From the NCBI GenBank assembly GCA_003058525.1, contig QBVD01000020.1:1-48087 (forward strand): 48,087 nucleotides of DNA, given 5' to 3'. The number at the start of each line of letters is the position of its first letter. Within the stretch, counting starts at the first letter, position 1. Origin of the DNA: a gamma proteobacterium symbiont of Ctena orbiculata. GTDB lineage: Bacteria > Pseudomonadota > Gammaproteobacteria > Chromatiales > Chromatiaceae. Both the position numbers and the translations under genes were made by a program. Below, piece by piece: positions 1-8,619 of the stretch. The notes below the pieces were generated by a model that did not search any database, was not told the DNA's origin, and saw only the letters and a program-made list of their open reading frames with translations.

Positions 1-245
1 TCGACTCTGCTGGAGCTGTTTTTTTACCCAGCAAGGCAGAATGAGCGAGGTTTAGCCGTGCTAAATGAGCGAATGATAACGCCGCTGGGTGGAAAAACAG
101 CCCCAGCCCTTCGGGTTGTGCCTGAAAATGCGCCACTCGGCGTTGCTCGTCACTCATTTGGAATCACCAAACCTCACTCCTCGCGCCTTGATTGGCGCAT
201 TTTCAGACACAACAGAGCCGATTGGATTAGTGTTAACAGGCCCTA
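1..245 (+). mobile_element. MITE-like element, right part (copy A)
   Basis: This non-coding stretch matches the complete element at 33990-34286 in the same orientation. It shares the internal blocks CAGCAAGGCAGAATGAGCGA and CCCCAGCCCTTCGGG and the right terminal repeat ending GTTAACAGGCCCTAG at 231-245. The left end lies outside the window. No transposase is present, so it would depend on an enzyme supplied elsewhere. A 62-codon open frame inside it is a by-product of the repeat and not a gene. The element ends directly at the first codon of the truncated alkA remnant. Confidence 0.75.
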
Positions 246-629
246 GTGACTGAGGACCAGGTCTTACGTGATGCCGGCCTGTCATTCCGCAAGATTGAAT
301 ACGCCAAAGGCATGGCGGAAGCCGTCGTGTCAGGCAGATTTGATATCGATGGTCTGGCTGCGATGAGTGATGATGATGCGATAGCCAGCATCACCGCAAT
401 CCGGGGATTTGGTCGCTGGAGTGCCGAGATCTACCTGATGTTCTCACTGCAGCGACAGGACATCTTTCCCGCCGACGACCTGGCCTTGCGCGTCGCAGTG
501 GGCCAACTGAAAAACCTGCCGAATAAACCGTCGGTCAAACAGGCGCGGGAACTGGTCACCCATTGGTCGCCGTGGAGAAGTGTGGGTTCGCTGTTTTTAT
601 GGCACTACTACCGGGGTGCCCCCACATAA
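246..629 (+). pseudogene. AlkA-type DNA-3-methyladenine glycosylase, C-terminal remnant
   Basis: The 127-residue frame carries the C-terminal half of an AlkA/HhH-GPD base-excision glycosylase: the helix-hairpin-helix around GFGRWSAE, the conserved acidic motif PADDLALR holding the likely catalytic Asp, and the late WSPWRS...FLWHYY segment. Family members are usually about 200 residues or more, so roughly the first 80 are missing. The frame opens with a GTG exactly where the MITE-like element ends, without a visible ribosome site. I infer that insertion or recombination of the element removed the 5' half. A functional short protein is unlikely because the N-terminal helices of the fold are absent. 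Confidence 0.8.
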
Positions 630-655
630 GCGGACAGAATTAACTCGGTGAATCT

Positions 656-1012
656 CTACGATGAGTATACGAGCAACAAACCTATCGCCGCAGGAAGGGC
701 CTGAATCAACAGGATCTTTCTGCTGGCGGTTGTCGCACCGTAAACACCGGCAAGCAGCACACAGCTCAGAAAGAAGATCTTCACGCCCGTGCCATCCGCA
801 CCCAGGATAACCCCCCACAAGAGCCCGGCAGCCAGAAAGCCATTGTACAAGCCTTGGTTGGCCGCCAACACTCGCGTAATCGCCGCGGTCTCTCTGCTAT
901 GACCAAACACACGCATTCCCAACGGCTTGTCCCAAAGGAACATCTCCAGCACAAGAAAAGCGATGTGTTGGAGAGCGATCAGACCGACCACGATGTCTGC
1001 GATCACTGGCAC
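656..1012 (-). CDS. DUF1304 family small membrane protein
   Basis: The 118-residue protein has four hydrophobic segments (about residues 3-25, 51-71, 76-95 and 98-116) and matches the DUF1304 pattern: LQHIAFLVLEMFLW near the start, then ANQGLYNGFLAAGL. Members are inner-membrane proteins of unknown function. The gene is convergent with the alkA remnant, 26 bases away. The next gene on this strand, a flavin reductase at 1113, lies 100 bases upstream, so the two may be co-transcribed. Family assignment is from the motif pattern; the function is unknown. Confidence 0.8.
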   Translation of the reverse strand: MPVIADIVVGLIALQHIAFLVLEMFLWDKPLGMRVFGHSRETAAITRVLAANQGLYNGFLAAGLLWGVILGADGTGVKIFFLSCVLLAGVYGATTASRKILLIQALPAAIGLLLVYSS

Positions 1013-1112
1013 TCCTTATCTATGAATCCGTCTGGCAAGCTTTGCCATGATGCCCGTCATGCCTGGCAAAAGCATACACTGAATATCGAACATGGAATTA
1101 TAGCGTGGGCCT

Positions 1113-1694
1113 TTATTTGGCATTCAGTTTACCCACTGTATTCGCCAGCTTACGGCCAAGCGCCAAAACAGCTTCTTGTTTACGCTCGTCCACCAGCGAT
1201 CCATCATCATTGAAGGCCTTAAATGCCTGTGGAACGGTCTGCTGGTCAGGCAAAACCGTAACACCTATATTGGCGAGCAACATCCTTAAAAAAACCAATC
1301 CACGAAGCCCGCCCAAGGCCCCTGGAGATGCAGCCAGGATTACAGCCGTCTTACCTCGGAAAGCCACCAGCGGCGGCTCATCTTCGGATTCGGCACGGGA
1401 TGCCCAATCGATAACGTTCTTAAGCAATGGGCTGAACGCGCTGTTATATTCCGGAGACGCGATAATGAAGGCATCGTGATCCATCAGAAGTCTTTTAAGT
1501 TGAAGTGCATTCTCCGGAATCCCTTGTTCGCGCTCAAGATCCTGATTGAAGAGCGGCATCGGGAAATCCACCAAATCGATCCGCGTAACATCCGCCCCGG
1601 CCGCTTCGGCCCCCGCAGCGGCAATCGACAGGATCTTTTTATTGAAGGATCCATTCCTGCTGCTGCCTGCGAATGCGAGAATTCTTGGTGCCAT
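1113..1694 (-). CDS. NADPH-dependent FMN reductase family protein
   Basis: A flavodoxin-like reductase of about 193 residues, of the family that includes ChrR/YieF and azoreductases. The FMN phosphate loop is visible at the N-terminus (LAFAGSSRNGSFNKK) and the family motif SPEYNSAFSPLLKNVIDW in the middle, followed by GKTAVILAASPGALGG, which contacts flavin. Such enzymes reduce quinones, chromate or azo compounds with NAD(P)H; the substrate cannot be told here. I chose the ATG at 1694 because it has an AAGGGGGG ribosome site just upstream. A longer frame to 1721 adds nine residues that do not fit the fold. Confidence 0.85.
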   Translation of the reverse strand: MAPRILAFAGSSRNGSFNKKILSIAAAGAEAAGADVTRIDLVDFPMPLFNQDLEREQGIPENALQLKRLLMDHDAFIIASPEYNSAFSPLLKNVIDWASRAESEDEPPLVAFRGKTAVILAASPGALGGLRGLVFLRMLLANIGVTVLPDQQTVPQAFKAFNDDGSLVDERKQEAVLALGRKLANTVGKLNAK

Positions 1695-1982
1695 ATACCC
1701 CCCTTGGGAATGCCTGAGCATTTGTCTCCGGACTGGACCTGATGGAATCAGTGTAGCGCTACTTCTGCCTTCTGTAACCGCTCAACGACTGCTACGACAG
1801 CGAGGACCATGCCACGCACTGATTGCCGGCTGATTTTTCCTCTATTCATTTGATCCCTCAAATAGCCAATCCTTCATAATCCAATATGCTTAAGTGGTAA
1901 GCTGTGACGAAATTCGGCAGCCTCTACCCGGACCTGTCAACCGCCACCGAAAAACTTGCCTGCGCCATATGGACCTGCACAG

Positions 1983-3932
1983 ATGAAGCTACATTTCTCC
2001 GCAGAGCATCCGGAATCATTGTCCGAGCTGCTACTGGCCCGGGCACGACGGGTACTCCTGTACGGCCCACCCGGCATCGGTAAGAGCACGCTGGTAAAAG
2101 CCTTGGCGGGATCACTGCACAAGGCAGGCAGACCGGTCCACTGTCTCGCGGCGGACCCGGGGATGCCGGCATTCGGTATCCCGGGCGCGGTCAATCTGGG
2201 CCTATGGAAACAGGACGCATGGGAGGTTGTCGGTCGCGCGGCTGTCTGTAGTCTCGACGCCGCCCGTTTCCGCCTGCCACTGATCGAGGCCGCCGGTGAA
2301 TTGGCCAACCAGGTGGAAGGCGGCACACTGTTGCTCGACACACCCGGGGTTGTGCGGGGTGTGGCGGGGGCTGAACTCCTGACATCACTGGCACACCGTG
2401 CGGATGTGGATCTGGTGATGGTGTTGATGCGCGAGGGACAGCCACTCCACCTCAGTCAGGAACTGCGGGCGCTGGCCGCCGAGGTTGTGGCTGTCGAGGC
2501 TTCAGCGTCGGCGAGCCGGCCGGGAAAGGGCCTTCGCGACCGGCAGCGAACACGCCACTGGGACGACTATCTGTCCCATGCGAGCAAGGTGGATATCGAC
2601 TTGTCCGAAGTCGCTGTCCTGGGGACACCGCCCCGCCAGGCAACCGAAGCCTGGGTGGGCAAGCAGGTTGCGTTTCTCGATGGATCCCGCACTGTCGGTA
2701 TGGGTGAGGTGGTTGACATGGGAGAGGAGAGACTCCGGATCCTGCTACCCCCTGATAACAGGCGGACAGGGGTTATCTTGGTGCGCGATGCCGTCCGGGA
2801 CGAGTCGGGATTGCTGGTCACCGGCAAACGCTTTGCGGAAAGCGTGGTACGTTACCTCCCCCCCTCCGATCTGGTGCCCGACGACAAGCTGCCGCAGGAT
2901 ACCGGACCCCGGCCCATGGTTCAGACCCCGAGTGCTACCGCAGTCTTGATGAACGGTGTGTTCGGCGATCCACAACTCCATCTCCGCCTGGCACACCAGC
3001 GGCGCAGCCTGCTCTTCGACCTGGGCGACGGCGCACGGCTCCCGGCGCGGATCGCACACCAGGTCAGCGACGTCTTCATCAGCCACACCCATATGGACCA
3101 CATCTGCGGCTTTCTCTGGCTGCTGCGATCGCGTATCGGCGAATCGGCAAGATGCCGGCTGTATGGGCCTCCCGGCCTCGCTACGCAGATAGAGCATCTG
3201 ATCAACGGCATCCATTGGGACCGGATCGGTGATCGAGGCCCCAGATTCGAGGTCACTGAACTGCATGGCGAACAATTGATCCGCTTCAATCTGCAGGCTG
3301 GTTCGGCAGGCATTCGGCCAAACGGTGAGACTGTGATCAAGAATGGTATCCTAGTCGATGAGCCCGGATTTCACGTGCGCGCCGTCACCCTCGAGCACGG
3401 CATACCCGTCATCGCCTACGCCTTCGAACCTGTGCCGCAGATCAATGTGCTCGAGGAGAAACTCAGTGAACACGGACTGCAACCCGGTCCCTGGCTGACC
3501 AGGCTGAAGCAGCTGATGAATGAACAGCGGCTGGATGAGTATCTTTCCCTGCCGGATGGAACCAGCGAGACGGTTGGCGCCTTGGCCGCCACCCTCACCC
3601 TGACCACGCCCGGCAGCAAAATCGTCTATGCCACTGACCTGGCTGACACGCCCCATAACCGCGATCGACTCACCCTGTTGGCCAGGCAGGCACACACCCT
3701 GTTCTGCGAATCCCCATTCATGCAGAAGGATGCCACGCAGGCCCGACGCACCGGCCACCTGACCACCACCGCCTGCGCGGAGATCGCCAACAGCGCCGCT
3801 GTCCGCCACCTGATTCCGTTCCATTTCTCCCGCAGGTATGAGGGCACGTCATGGCAGGTGTATAACGAGATCGCGGCAAACTGCCCACATGTCGTGATAC
3901 CGGCCACGACAGACAGCGCAAACCATGAATGA
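1983..3932 (+). CDS. Clp1-like P-loop domain fused to RNase Z-type metallo-beta-lactamase
   Basis: A two-part protein of 649 residues. Residues 1 to about 310 look like a Clp1/Grc3 polynucleotide 5'-kinase: Walker A GPPGIGKST at 28-36, a Walker B-like LLLDTPGVV, and a following beta-rich region. From about residue 320 the sequence is an RNase Z-like hydrolase, with the metal motif HTHMDH at 368-373, a later Asp in YATDLAD, the GHLTTT segment and a final HFSRRY. Together these suggest RNA 3'-end cleavage and 5'-end phosphorylation in one chain. The RNA target is unknown. An in-frame TTG at 1956 would add nine residues; neither start has a strong ribosome site. Confidence 0.75.
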   Translation: MKLHFSAEHPESLSELLLARARRVLLYGPPGIGKSTLVKALAGSLHKAGRPVHCLAADPGMPAFGIPGAVNLGLWKQDAWEVVGRAAVCSLDAARFRLPLIEAAGELANQVEGGTLLLDTPGVVRGVAGAELLTSLAHRADVDLVMVLMREGQPLHLSQELRALAAEVVAVEASASASRPGKGLRDRQRTRHWDDYLSHASKVDIDLSEVAVLGTPPRQATEAWVGKQVAFLDGSRTVGMGEVVDMGEERLRILLPPDNRRTGVILVRDAVRDESGLLVTGKRFAESVVRYLPPSDLVPDDKLPQDTGPRPMVQTPSATAVLMNGVFGDPQLHLRLAHQRRSLLFDLGDGARLPARIAHQVSDVFISHTHMDHICGFLWLLRSRIGESARCRLYGPPGLATQIEHLINGIHWDRIGDRGPRFEVTELHGEQLIRFNLQAGSAGIRPNGETVIKNGILVDEPGFHVRAVTLEHGIPVIAYAFEPVPQINVLEEKLSEHGLQPGPWLTRLKQLMNEQRLDEYLSLPDGTSETVGALAATLTLTTPGSKIVYATDLADTPHNRDRLTLLARQAHTLFCESPFMQKDATQARRTGHLTTTACAEIANSAAVRHLIPFHFSRRYEGTSWQVYNEIAANCPHVVIPATTDSANHE

Positions 3933-3998
3933 TACTGCACAACTGAACCTTACCGTCACCTGGAATAGATCAGAGAAATCACCCGCGAGGATAAAGGA

Positions 3999-4178
3999 TT
4001 ACTTTCCTGTTCTATCCACCGGGCCGGGTTTGATCATTAATGCAAAAGGGATCGCAAGCGGACCGAAGGCCGCGCCCAGAACCGCCCACAATACCGGCCT
4101 GCCTCCACGCGATTTAGCGATCTGGTGACAAATAAATATGCTGGCGATATTTATTGCCAGTAAAACATAGATAGCCAT
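3999..4178 (-). CDS. 59-residue putative two-helix membrane protein
   Basis: A short minus-strand frame from ATG at 4178 to TAA at 3999. It encodes two hydrophobic stretches, residues 2-17 (AIYVLLAINIASIFIC) and about 29-49 (rich in Gly, Ala and Pro), separated by a basic loop KSRGGR, which is what a small double-spanning inner-membrane protein looks like. No homologous family is recognised and no good ribosome site is seen. A competing plus-strand frame at 3925-4128 has no such structure. The gene is convergent with the kinase/RNase Z fusion. Confidence 0.45.
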   Translation of the reverse strand: MAIYVLLAINIASIFICHQIAKSRGGRPVLWAVLGAAFGPLAIPFALMIKPGPVDRTGK

Positions 4179-4266
4179 TGTAATCTAAGTATGCAATTCG
4201 GATTGATCCCGCTGGCGATTGATTTCAGTTCATCATGTAAGAATCGAAGTTTTTTAAAAATAATCC

Positions 4267-4890
4267 CTAGTTGCTCGCTTCCCTGATAAAACGATAGTAG
4301 GTAAATTGCTGCGACTTGTTTGCCGGCGTTATATGCATCTCGTTTTTTTCTTCCACCAACTCGAACGCCACGCCCAACTCACGCTTTAGTTTTGATGCAT
4401 CATATTGCACGATATCCAAACCACTGCACTTTTTCGTACCCCCGATCGCAAACGCTGCGATAATCAGATGGCCTCCTGGTCTCAATGCCAGCTTCAACGC
4501 CTCCAAATAGGCATCCCTGTCCGATTTATCGGTCAAGAAGTGAAACACAGCCCGGTCATGCCAAAGCGAAAACAGGTGGGGTGATTTGAATTCTGTAATA
4601 TCGGATTCGAACCACTCGATTTCACCTGCCGCATCTCCCAGTCGCTGTTTAGCGACAGCCAGCGCCCTATCGGAGATATCCAATACAGCCAGGTTTGTAT
4701 AACCTTGCCTATACAGGTGATCGACCAGTACCGACGCACCACCCCCTACATCGATGATCGCCCCGTCCCTGGCAACCCGGCAGCGATGGATCAATTCCAA
4801 CGATAGCTTTGGTTCTGTCTGATACCAGCTGACTTCCGAGGGAGGTTTCTCCCGATATATTTTTTGCCAGTGCGTTTTTCTGTCAATCAC
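4267..4890 (-). CDS. class I SAM-dependent methyltransferase
   Basis: About 207 residues with a Rossmann-type methyltransferase core. Motif I reads IIDVGGGASVLVDHL, followed by the acidic end of strand 2 (LAVLDIS), motif III-like WFESDITEF, DRAVFHFL, and a late LRPGGHLIIAAFA. This arrangement is common in small-molecule methyltransferases of the thiopurine/tellurite-resistance type, but the substrate is unknown. I chose the GTG at 4890 because GGAGG lies upstream and the protein then begins MIDRKTHWQKIY, as homologous proteins do. A TTG at 4983 would add 31 low-complexity residues. Confidence 0.8.
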   Translation of the reverse strand: MIDRKTHWQKIYREKPPSEVSWYQTEPKLSLELIHRCRVARDGAIIDVGGGASVLVDHLYRQGYTNLAVLDISDRALAVAKQRLGDAAGEIEWFESDITEFKSPHLFSLWHDRAVFHFLTDKSDRDAYLEALKLALRPGGHLIIAAFAIGGTKKCSGLDIVQYDASKLKRELGVAFELVEEKNEMHITPANKSQQFTYYRFIREASN

Positions 4891-5107
4891 TTCAACCCGG
4901 CCTCCAATCAATGCCCTGGTCAACCCTCTGGAAGCGTCGTCTACACCGGGATCGGTTGACGAACTATAGGTGACCTGTCGCAACCCATTCCTCCGGGGTA
5001 ACTCAATGGTTCCTGGGGCTAATTACAGCTCCAGGTACGGGGCTTCAGATTAAAGTATAGAGCCAGACTGGCTTTTCCATTGGAGGTATCGGTTCAATCA
5101 GCGGTCG

Positions 5108-5211
5108 ATCAATAGCGAAACGACTGCAGCACTTCATATCCCAGTTCCGGTTTCCATCCCCAGGAATAGTTTCGCAGGTCATAGAGCGCCGCCCGTTCCG
5201 CTTCGGCGGCC
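5108..5211 (-). repeat. left direct repeat: orphan copy of the 3' end of the gene at 12018-12494
   Basis: These 104 bases match 12017-12120 in the same orientation with four mismatches by hand alignment. On the minus strand they contain the last 33 codons and the stop of the secreted-protein gene whose full copy lies beyond the CRISPR array. Homology begins one base past the stop codon and ends at the first base of the tracrRNA terminator region. No start codon or upstream part of the gene is present here, so it is a non-coding footprint. It marks the left border of the CRISPR-Cas cassette. Confidence 0.9.
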
Positions 5212-5242
5212 TAAAAATAAAGGCCGGGTAAAGACCCGGCCT
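5212..5242 (-). terminator. rho-independent terminator of tracrRNA
   Basis: The stem pairs 5221-5229 with 5234-5242 (GGCCGGGT/ACCCGGCC core, four-base loop). On the minus strand it is followed by TTTATTTTTA. It closes the tracrRNA and ends exactly at the border of the left direct repeat. Confidence 0.85.
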
Positions 5243-5310
5243 CTCATCTGTTGGCAATTCTGCCTTGTTAGTAGCCAAGAAACAGAACGCGATTTCCGAT
5301 TTGAAACTTA
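5212..5310 (-). ncRNA. tracrRNA of the type II-C CRISPR-Cas system
   Basis: On the plus strand 5287-5304 is an 18-base perfect match to positions 13-30 of the crRNA-sense repeat, so the minus strand carries the complementary anti-repeat. A second complementary block (5267-5275) pairs with the repeat's first eight bases with one bulged base, leaving an internal loop as in other tracrRNAs. Next comes a short hairpin GGCA/TGCC (5253-5264), then a GC-rich terminator (5221-5242) followed by a T-rich tail to 5212. The RNA is therefore about 95-100 nt, divergent from cas9. A weak TTGGAA-17-TAGTGT promoter candidate lies just upstream. The exact 5' end is inferred. Confidence 0.85.
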
Positions 5311-5327
5311 ACACTAACAAAGATCGT

Positions 5328-5333
5328 TTGACA
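5328..5333 (+). promoter_or_regulatory. candidate -35 box for cas9
   Basis: A perfect TTGACA lies 59 bases before the cas9 start. No convincing -10 hexamer is found at 16-18 bases from it, so the promoter call is weak. A GGGAG ribosome site precedes the cas9 ATG. Confidence 0.3.
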
Positions 5334-5391
5334 TTCCAAATACAAGACAGGACCCTTAGCCGGTGGAGAATAAAAAAAGGGAGTAATTACC

Positions 5392-8300
5392 ATGAAGTAT
5401 CGCCTCGGACTCGATATCGGCACTCACTCGATCGGCTGGGCGATCGTCGCACTGGATGATGCAAACCCACCCAAGCCGGCGTCGCTGGTACGGATCGGAT
5501 CGAGAGTTTTTCCCGACGGCCGTGATCCCCAATCCGGCGAATCCCTGGCGGTCAACCGGCGGGAGCCGCGTTCCCAGCGGCGCCGGCGCGATCGTTTTCT
5601 GCGCCGTCAGCAAGCCTTTCTCGACCATCTGATTCGTTACGGACTCTTACCGCAGGGGGAGAAAGCGCGTAAAGACCTGCAGCCGCGCGATCCCTACACT
5701 TTACGCAAAAAGGGCTTGGACGGCGCACTTTCACTCCATGAGTTCGGACGCGCCCTGTTCCACCTCAATCAACGGCGCGGCTTCAAGAGCAATCGCAAGG
5801 CGGACCGCAAAGCGGGGGAGTCGGGCAAGATCAAACAGGCCGCCGACCGCTTCGCCGCGGAGGAGCTCTCCCGCTACCGTACCGTGGGCGAGGCGCTCTA
5901 CCACCGCCTGGCGGAAGGCAAGGGCAGCCGCGCCCGGCTGCAGGGCAGCGGCGTCAAGGCGGCTTACGACTTCTATATCACCCGCGAGATGATCGGCGAC
6001 GAGTTCGACGCCCTCTGGGCGAAGCAGCGGAGCTACCATCCCGAACAACTGCACGACCAGGCCCGGGCGACGCTAAGGGATATCCTGCTCCGTCAGCGCC
6101 CCTTGAAATCCCCGCCCGTCGGTAAGTGCTGGCTGGAGCCGAGCGAGACCCGGGCGCCCCTGGCGCTGCCCTCGTCCCAGCGTTTCCGCCTCTACCAGGA
6201 GTTGAACCACCTGCGGTTGATCGACCTCTCCACCGGCGAGGAGCGCTCCTTGAGCCGCAGGGAGCGCGACGATCTGGCCACCTATCTCGCCAGCCGCGCA
6301 AAGGCCAAGTACCAGGCGCTCAGGCAGCACCTGTTCGGCAAAGAGAACCGGGATGCCTTTGTCTTCACCATCGAGCAGGGCGGTCTGCGCAAGGAGCTCT
6401 ACGGCGATACCAGCGCCCATCGTCTGGCCCACAAGAAAGGTTTCGGCAAAGCCTGGTTCGACCTGCCGCCGGCCGAGCAGGACGCCATTGTCGAACGGCT
6501 GCTGGAGACCGAAGAGGAAGCAGCGCTGACCGATTGGTTGAAACAACGCTACGGGCTCGATCAGGCAGCGGCAGACTATCTGGCCGGCGTCCCGCTGGAC
6601 GAAGGCCACCTGCGCTTCGGCCGCACGGCGATCGGCCGGGTCCTTCCCCATCTGATCGAAGGCTGGAACCAGGCGGAAGACCAGCCGTTGACTTACGACC
6701 AGGCGGTGAAGGCGGCGGGTTACGAGGACCACCGGGCAGCGGCGGGAAATGCGCTGCTGGAGCGACTCCCTTACTACGGGGAGATCCTCTGGCGCCATAC
6801 CCAGGAGATGCCCAACGCTACCGACCCGGACGAAAAGGAGTACGGCCGGATCACCAATCCCACCGTGCATATCGGCCTCAACCAACTGCGCAAGCTGGTC
6901 AACGCCGTCATCGACCGCTACGGTCCGCCGGCGCAGATCAGCGTGGAGCTGGCGCGTGAACTCAAACTCAGCCGTGAGCAGAAGCGGCGCGTCAACCGGG
7001 ATAACGTCGAAAACCGTGAACGCAACGAGCTGCTGAACAAAGAATTGATCGAAGAGTGGAAACAGCGTCCCACCGCCGCCAACCGTCTGCGCCTGCGCCT
7101 GTTCAAGGAGCTTGGCCCGCTTGCGCCGCGATGCCCCTACACCGGCGAACTGATCAAGCCGACCCTGCTCTTCAGCAACCACTATCAGGTCGACCATATC
7201 CTGCCCTTTTCAAAAACCCTGGACGACAGCTACAACAACAAGATCCTCGCCACCCGGGAGGGCAATGCGGCCAAAGGCAACCGGGACCCCTACAGCTACG
7301 CCGCCGAGACCCCCGGCGTGGACCGGGAGGCGATGCAGGCGCGGGCCGAGGCCCTGCCCTATGAAAAGCGCAAGCGCTTCAAGGAATCCGCCTACACCAA
7401 ATGGCTGGGGAACTTCGACGAGTTCGCAGGGGAGGACGGAAAAGGCTTTCTCGCCCGACAGCTCACCGACACCGCCTATCTCTCCCGTGTATCGCGCCAC
7501 TACCTGCAATCGGTCTGCGGACGGGTGGATGTCACCCCCGGCCGGTTGACCGCCCTGCTCCGGGGCAAGTGGGGCTTGAACGCCCTGCTGAATGAGGGGA
7601 ACCGGAAAAACCGGGATGACCATCGCCACCACGCCATCGACGCCGCCGTCGTGGCGGTCACCGACCGGGGTCTGCTGCAACGCATCGCCACCCGGGCGGG
7701 GCGGGCGGAATCCCGGGGCGACGAGCGGATCTTCGCCGACCTGGACCGGGAGATGCCCTGGCCCGACTTCCGCCAAGCACTGGAGAAGGCCCTGACCCGC
7801 TGCGTCGTCTCCCACAAACCGGACCACAACCCCCAGAGCCAGCTGCATGAAGAGACCGCCTACGGCATCGTCGACGGCCCCACCGACAAGGGCGTCTACA
7901 CGGCCCGCCATCGCGTTTCGCTCGCCAGCCTGAAGGGACCGAAGGACCTTGCCCTGCTGGAGAGCGCCCGGCTGGCGAGAAAGCTGGAAAAACAGCTGGC
8001 AGGACTCGACGGCAAGGCGTTTCAGGCGAGGCTGGCCGAGCTGCAGGGCCGCGAGGACTACCCCAACAAAGTCCGGCTGCTGCGCAAGATCTCCGGCGTC
8101 ACGGTGCCGCTGAGAGGCACCGCCATCAGCCCTGATCCCAGACGTAGGCCCGCCTACCCCGCCAAACTCTACAAAGGGGGCGCCAACTATTGCTACGAAC
8201 TCTTCGTCAACGAAAAGGGTCGTTGGGACGGCGCGTTGATCACCAGTTTTACCGCTAACCAACCCGCCTATCGGGCATTCATGGGAAGTGATAAACAGTT

Positions 8301-8592
8301 TCGGCAGGAGACGTTTAACGGCATGCCCCTGCTCATGCGGTTGATCCGTGACGACCTTATTGCTATTGAAGAAAGTCCCGGCAACAGGTGTATTATGCGA
8401 ATCGTTCTGTTGACTGAAGGCAAAGTAGTCATGGCAGAGCATTTTGAAGCCAATGCCGATGCCAGAAACCGCGACAAACAATCCCCATTCAAGTATTTGA
8501 CCAAATCGCCCGATAAATTACGTAAGCTCCGTGCCCGCCGGGTCTTCGTCGACCTGCTGGGGCGGGTGAAGGACCCCGGTTTCAAGGGGTGA
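5392..8592 (+). CDS. cas9: CRISPR-associated endonuclease Cas9, type II-C
   Basis: The 1066-residue protein has the size of compact type II-C Cas9 (the Neisseria enzyme is 1082). RuvC-I is GLDIGTHSIGW with Asp8, followed by an Arg-rich bridge helix (RREPRSQRRRRDRFLRRQ, about residues 56-73). RuvC-II is SVELAREL with Glu519, the HNH site is VDHILPFS with His602, and RuvC-III is HHAIDAAVVA with His747 and Asp750. All catalytic residues are present, so an active dual-strand nuclease guided by crRNA and tracrRNA is expected. The start has a GGGAG site 8 bases upstream. cas1 follows after 27 bases. Long minus-strand open frames inside it are shadows of GC-rich codon use. Confidence 0.97.
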   Translation: MKYRLGLDIGTHSIGWAIVALDDANPPKPASLVRIGSRVFPDGRDPQSGESLAVNRREPRSQRRRRDRFLRRQQAFLDHLIRYGLLPQGEKARKDLQPRDPYTLRKKGLDGALSLHEFGRALFHLNQRRGFKSNRKADRKAGESGKIKQAADRFAAEELSRYRTVGEALYHRLAEGKGSRARLQGSGVKAAYDFYITREMIGDEFDALWAKQRSYHPEQLHDQARATLRDILLRQRPLKSPPVGKCWLEPSETRAPLALPSSQRFRLYQELNHLRLIDLSTGEERSLSRRERDDLATYLASRAKAKYQALRQHLFGKENRDAFVFTIEQGGLRKELYGDTSAHRLAHKKGFGKAWFDLPPAEQDAIVERLLETEEEAALTDWLKQRYGLDQAAADYLAGVPLDEGHLRFGRTAIGRVLPHLIEGWNQAEDQPLTYDQAVKAAGYEDHRAAAGNALLERLPYYGEILWRHTQEMPNATDPDEKEYGRITNPTVHIGLNQLRKLVNAVIDRYGPPAQISVELARELKLSREQKRRVNRDNVENRERNELLNKELIEEWKQRPTAANRLRLRLFKELGPLAPRCPYTGELIKPTLLFSNHYQVDHILPFSKTLDDSYNNKILATREGNAAKGNRDPYSYAAETPGVDREAMQARAEALPYEKRKRFKESAYTKWLGNFDEFAGEDGKGFLARQLTDTAYLSRVSRHYLQSVCGRVDVTPGRLTALLRGKWGLNALLNEGNRKNRDDHRHHAIDAAVVAVTDRGLLQRIATRAGRAESRGDERIFADLDREMPWPDFRQALEKALTRCVVSHKPDHNPQSQLHEETAYGIVDGPTDKGVYTARHRVSLASLKGPKDLALLESARLARKLEKQLAGLDGKAFQARLAELQGREDYPNKVRLLRKISGVTVPLRGTAISPDPRRRPAYPAKLYKGGANYCYELFVNEKGRWDGALITSFTANQPAYRAFMGSDKQFRQETFNGMPLLMRLIRDDLIAIEESPGNRCIMRIVLLTEGKVVMAEHFEANADARNRDKQSPFKYLTKSPDKLRKLRARRVFVDLLGRVKDPGFKG

Positions 8593-8619
8593 GACCGATG
8601 ACGGATAGAGGAAAGTCCG

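Noticed and set aside
58-246. 62-codon frame inside the left repeat element
   Set aside because: It lies wholly in the MITE-like sequence, is not kept in the copy at 33990-34286 and has no ribosome site.
3925-4128. 67-codon plus-strand frame overlapping the end of the kinase/RNase Z gene
   Set aside because: The product has no recognisable structure, while the opposite strand encodes a well-formed two-helix membrane peptide.
5287-5304. Possible isolated CRISPR repeat upstream of cas9
   Set aside because: The match covers only part of the repeat and is followed on the minus strand by hairpins and a terminator, so it is the tracrRNA anti-repeat.
5045-5320. 91-codon minus-strand frame across the left direct repeat and tracrRNA
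   Set aside because: It reads the repeat in a different frame from the secreted protein and crosses the tracrRNA and its terminator.
6073-8481. Two long minus-strand open frames (374 and 423 codons) inside cas9
   Set aside because: They are antisense shadows of GC-rich codon use; their products show no domain, and the plus strand carries all Cas9 motifs.
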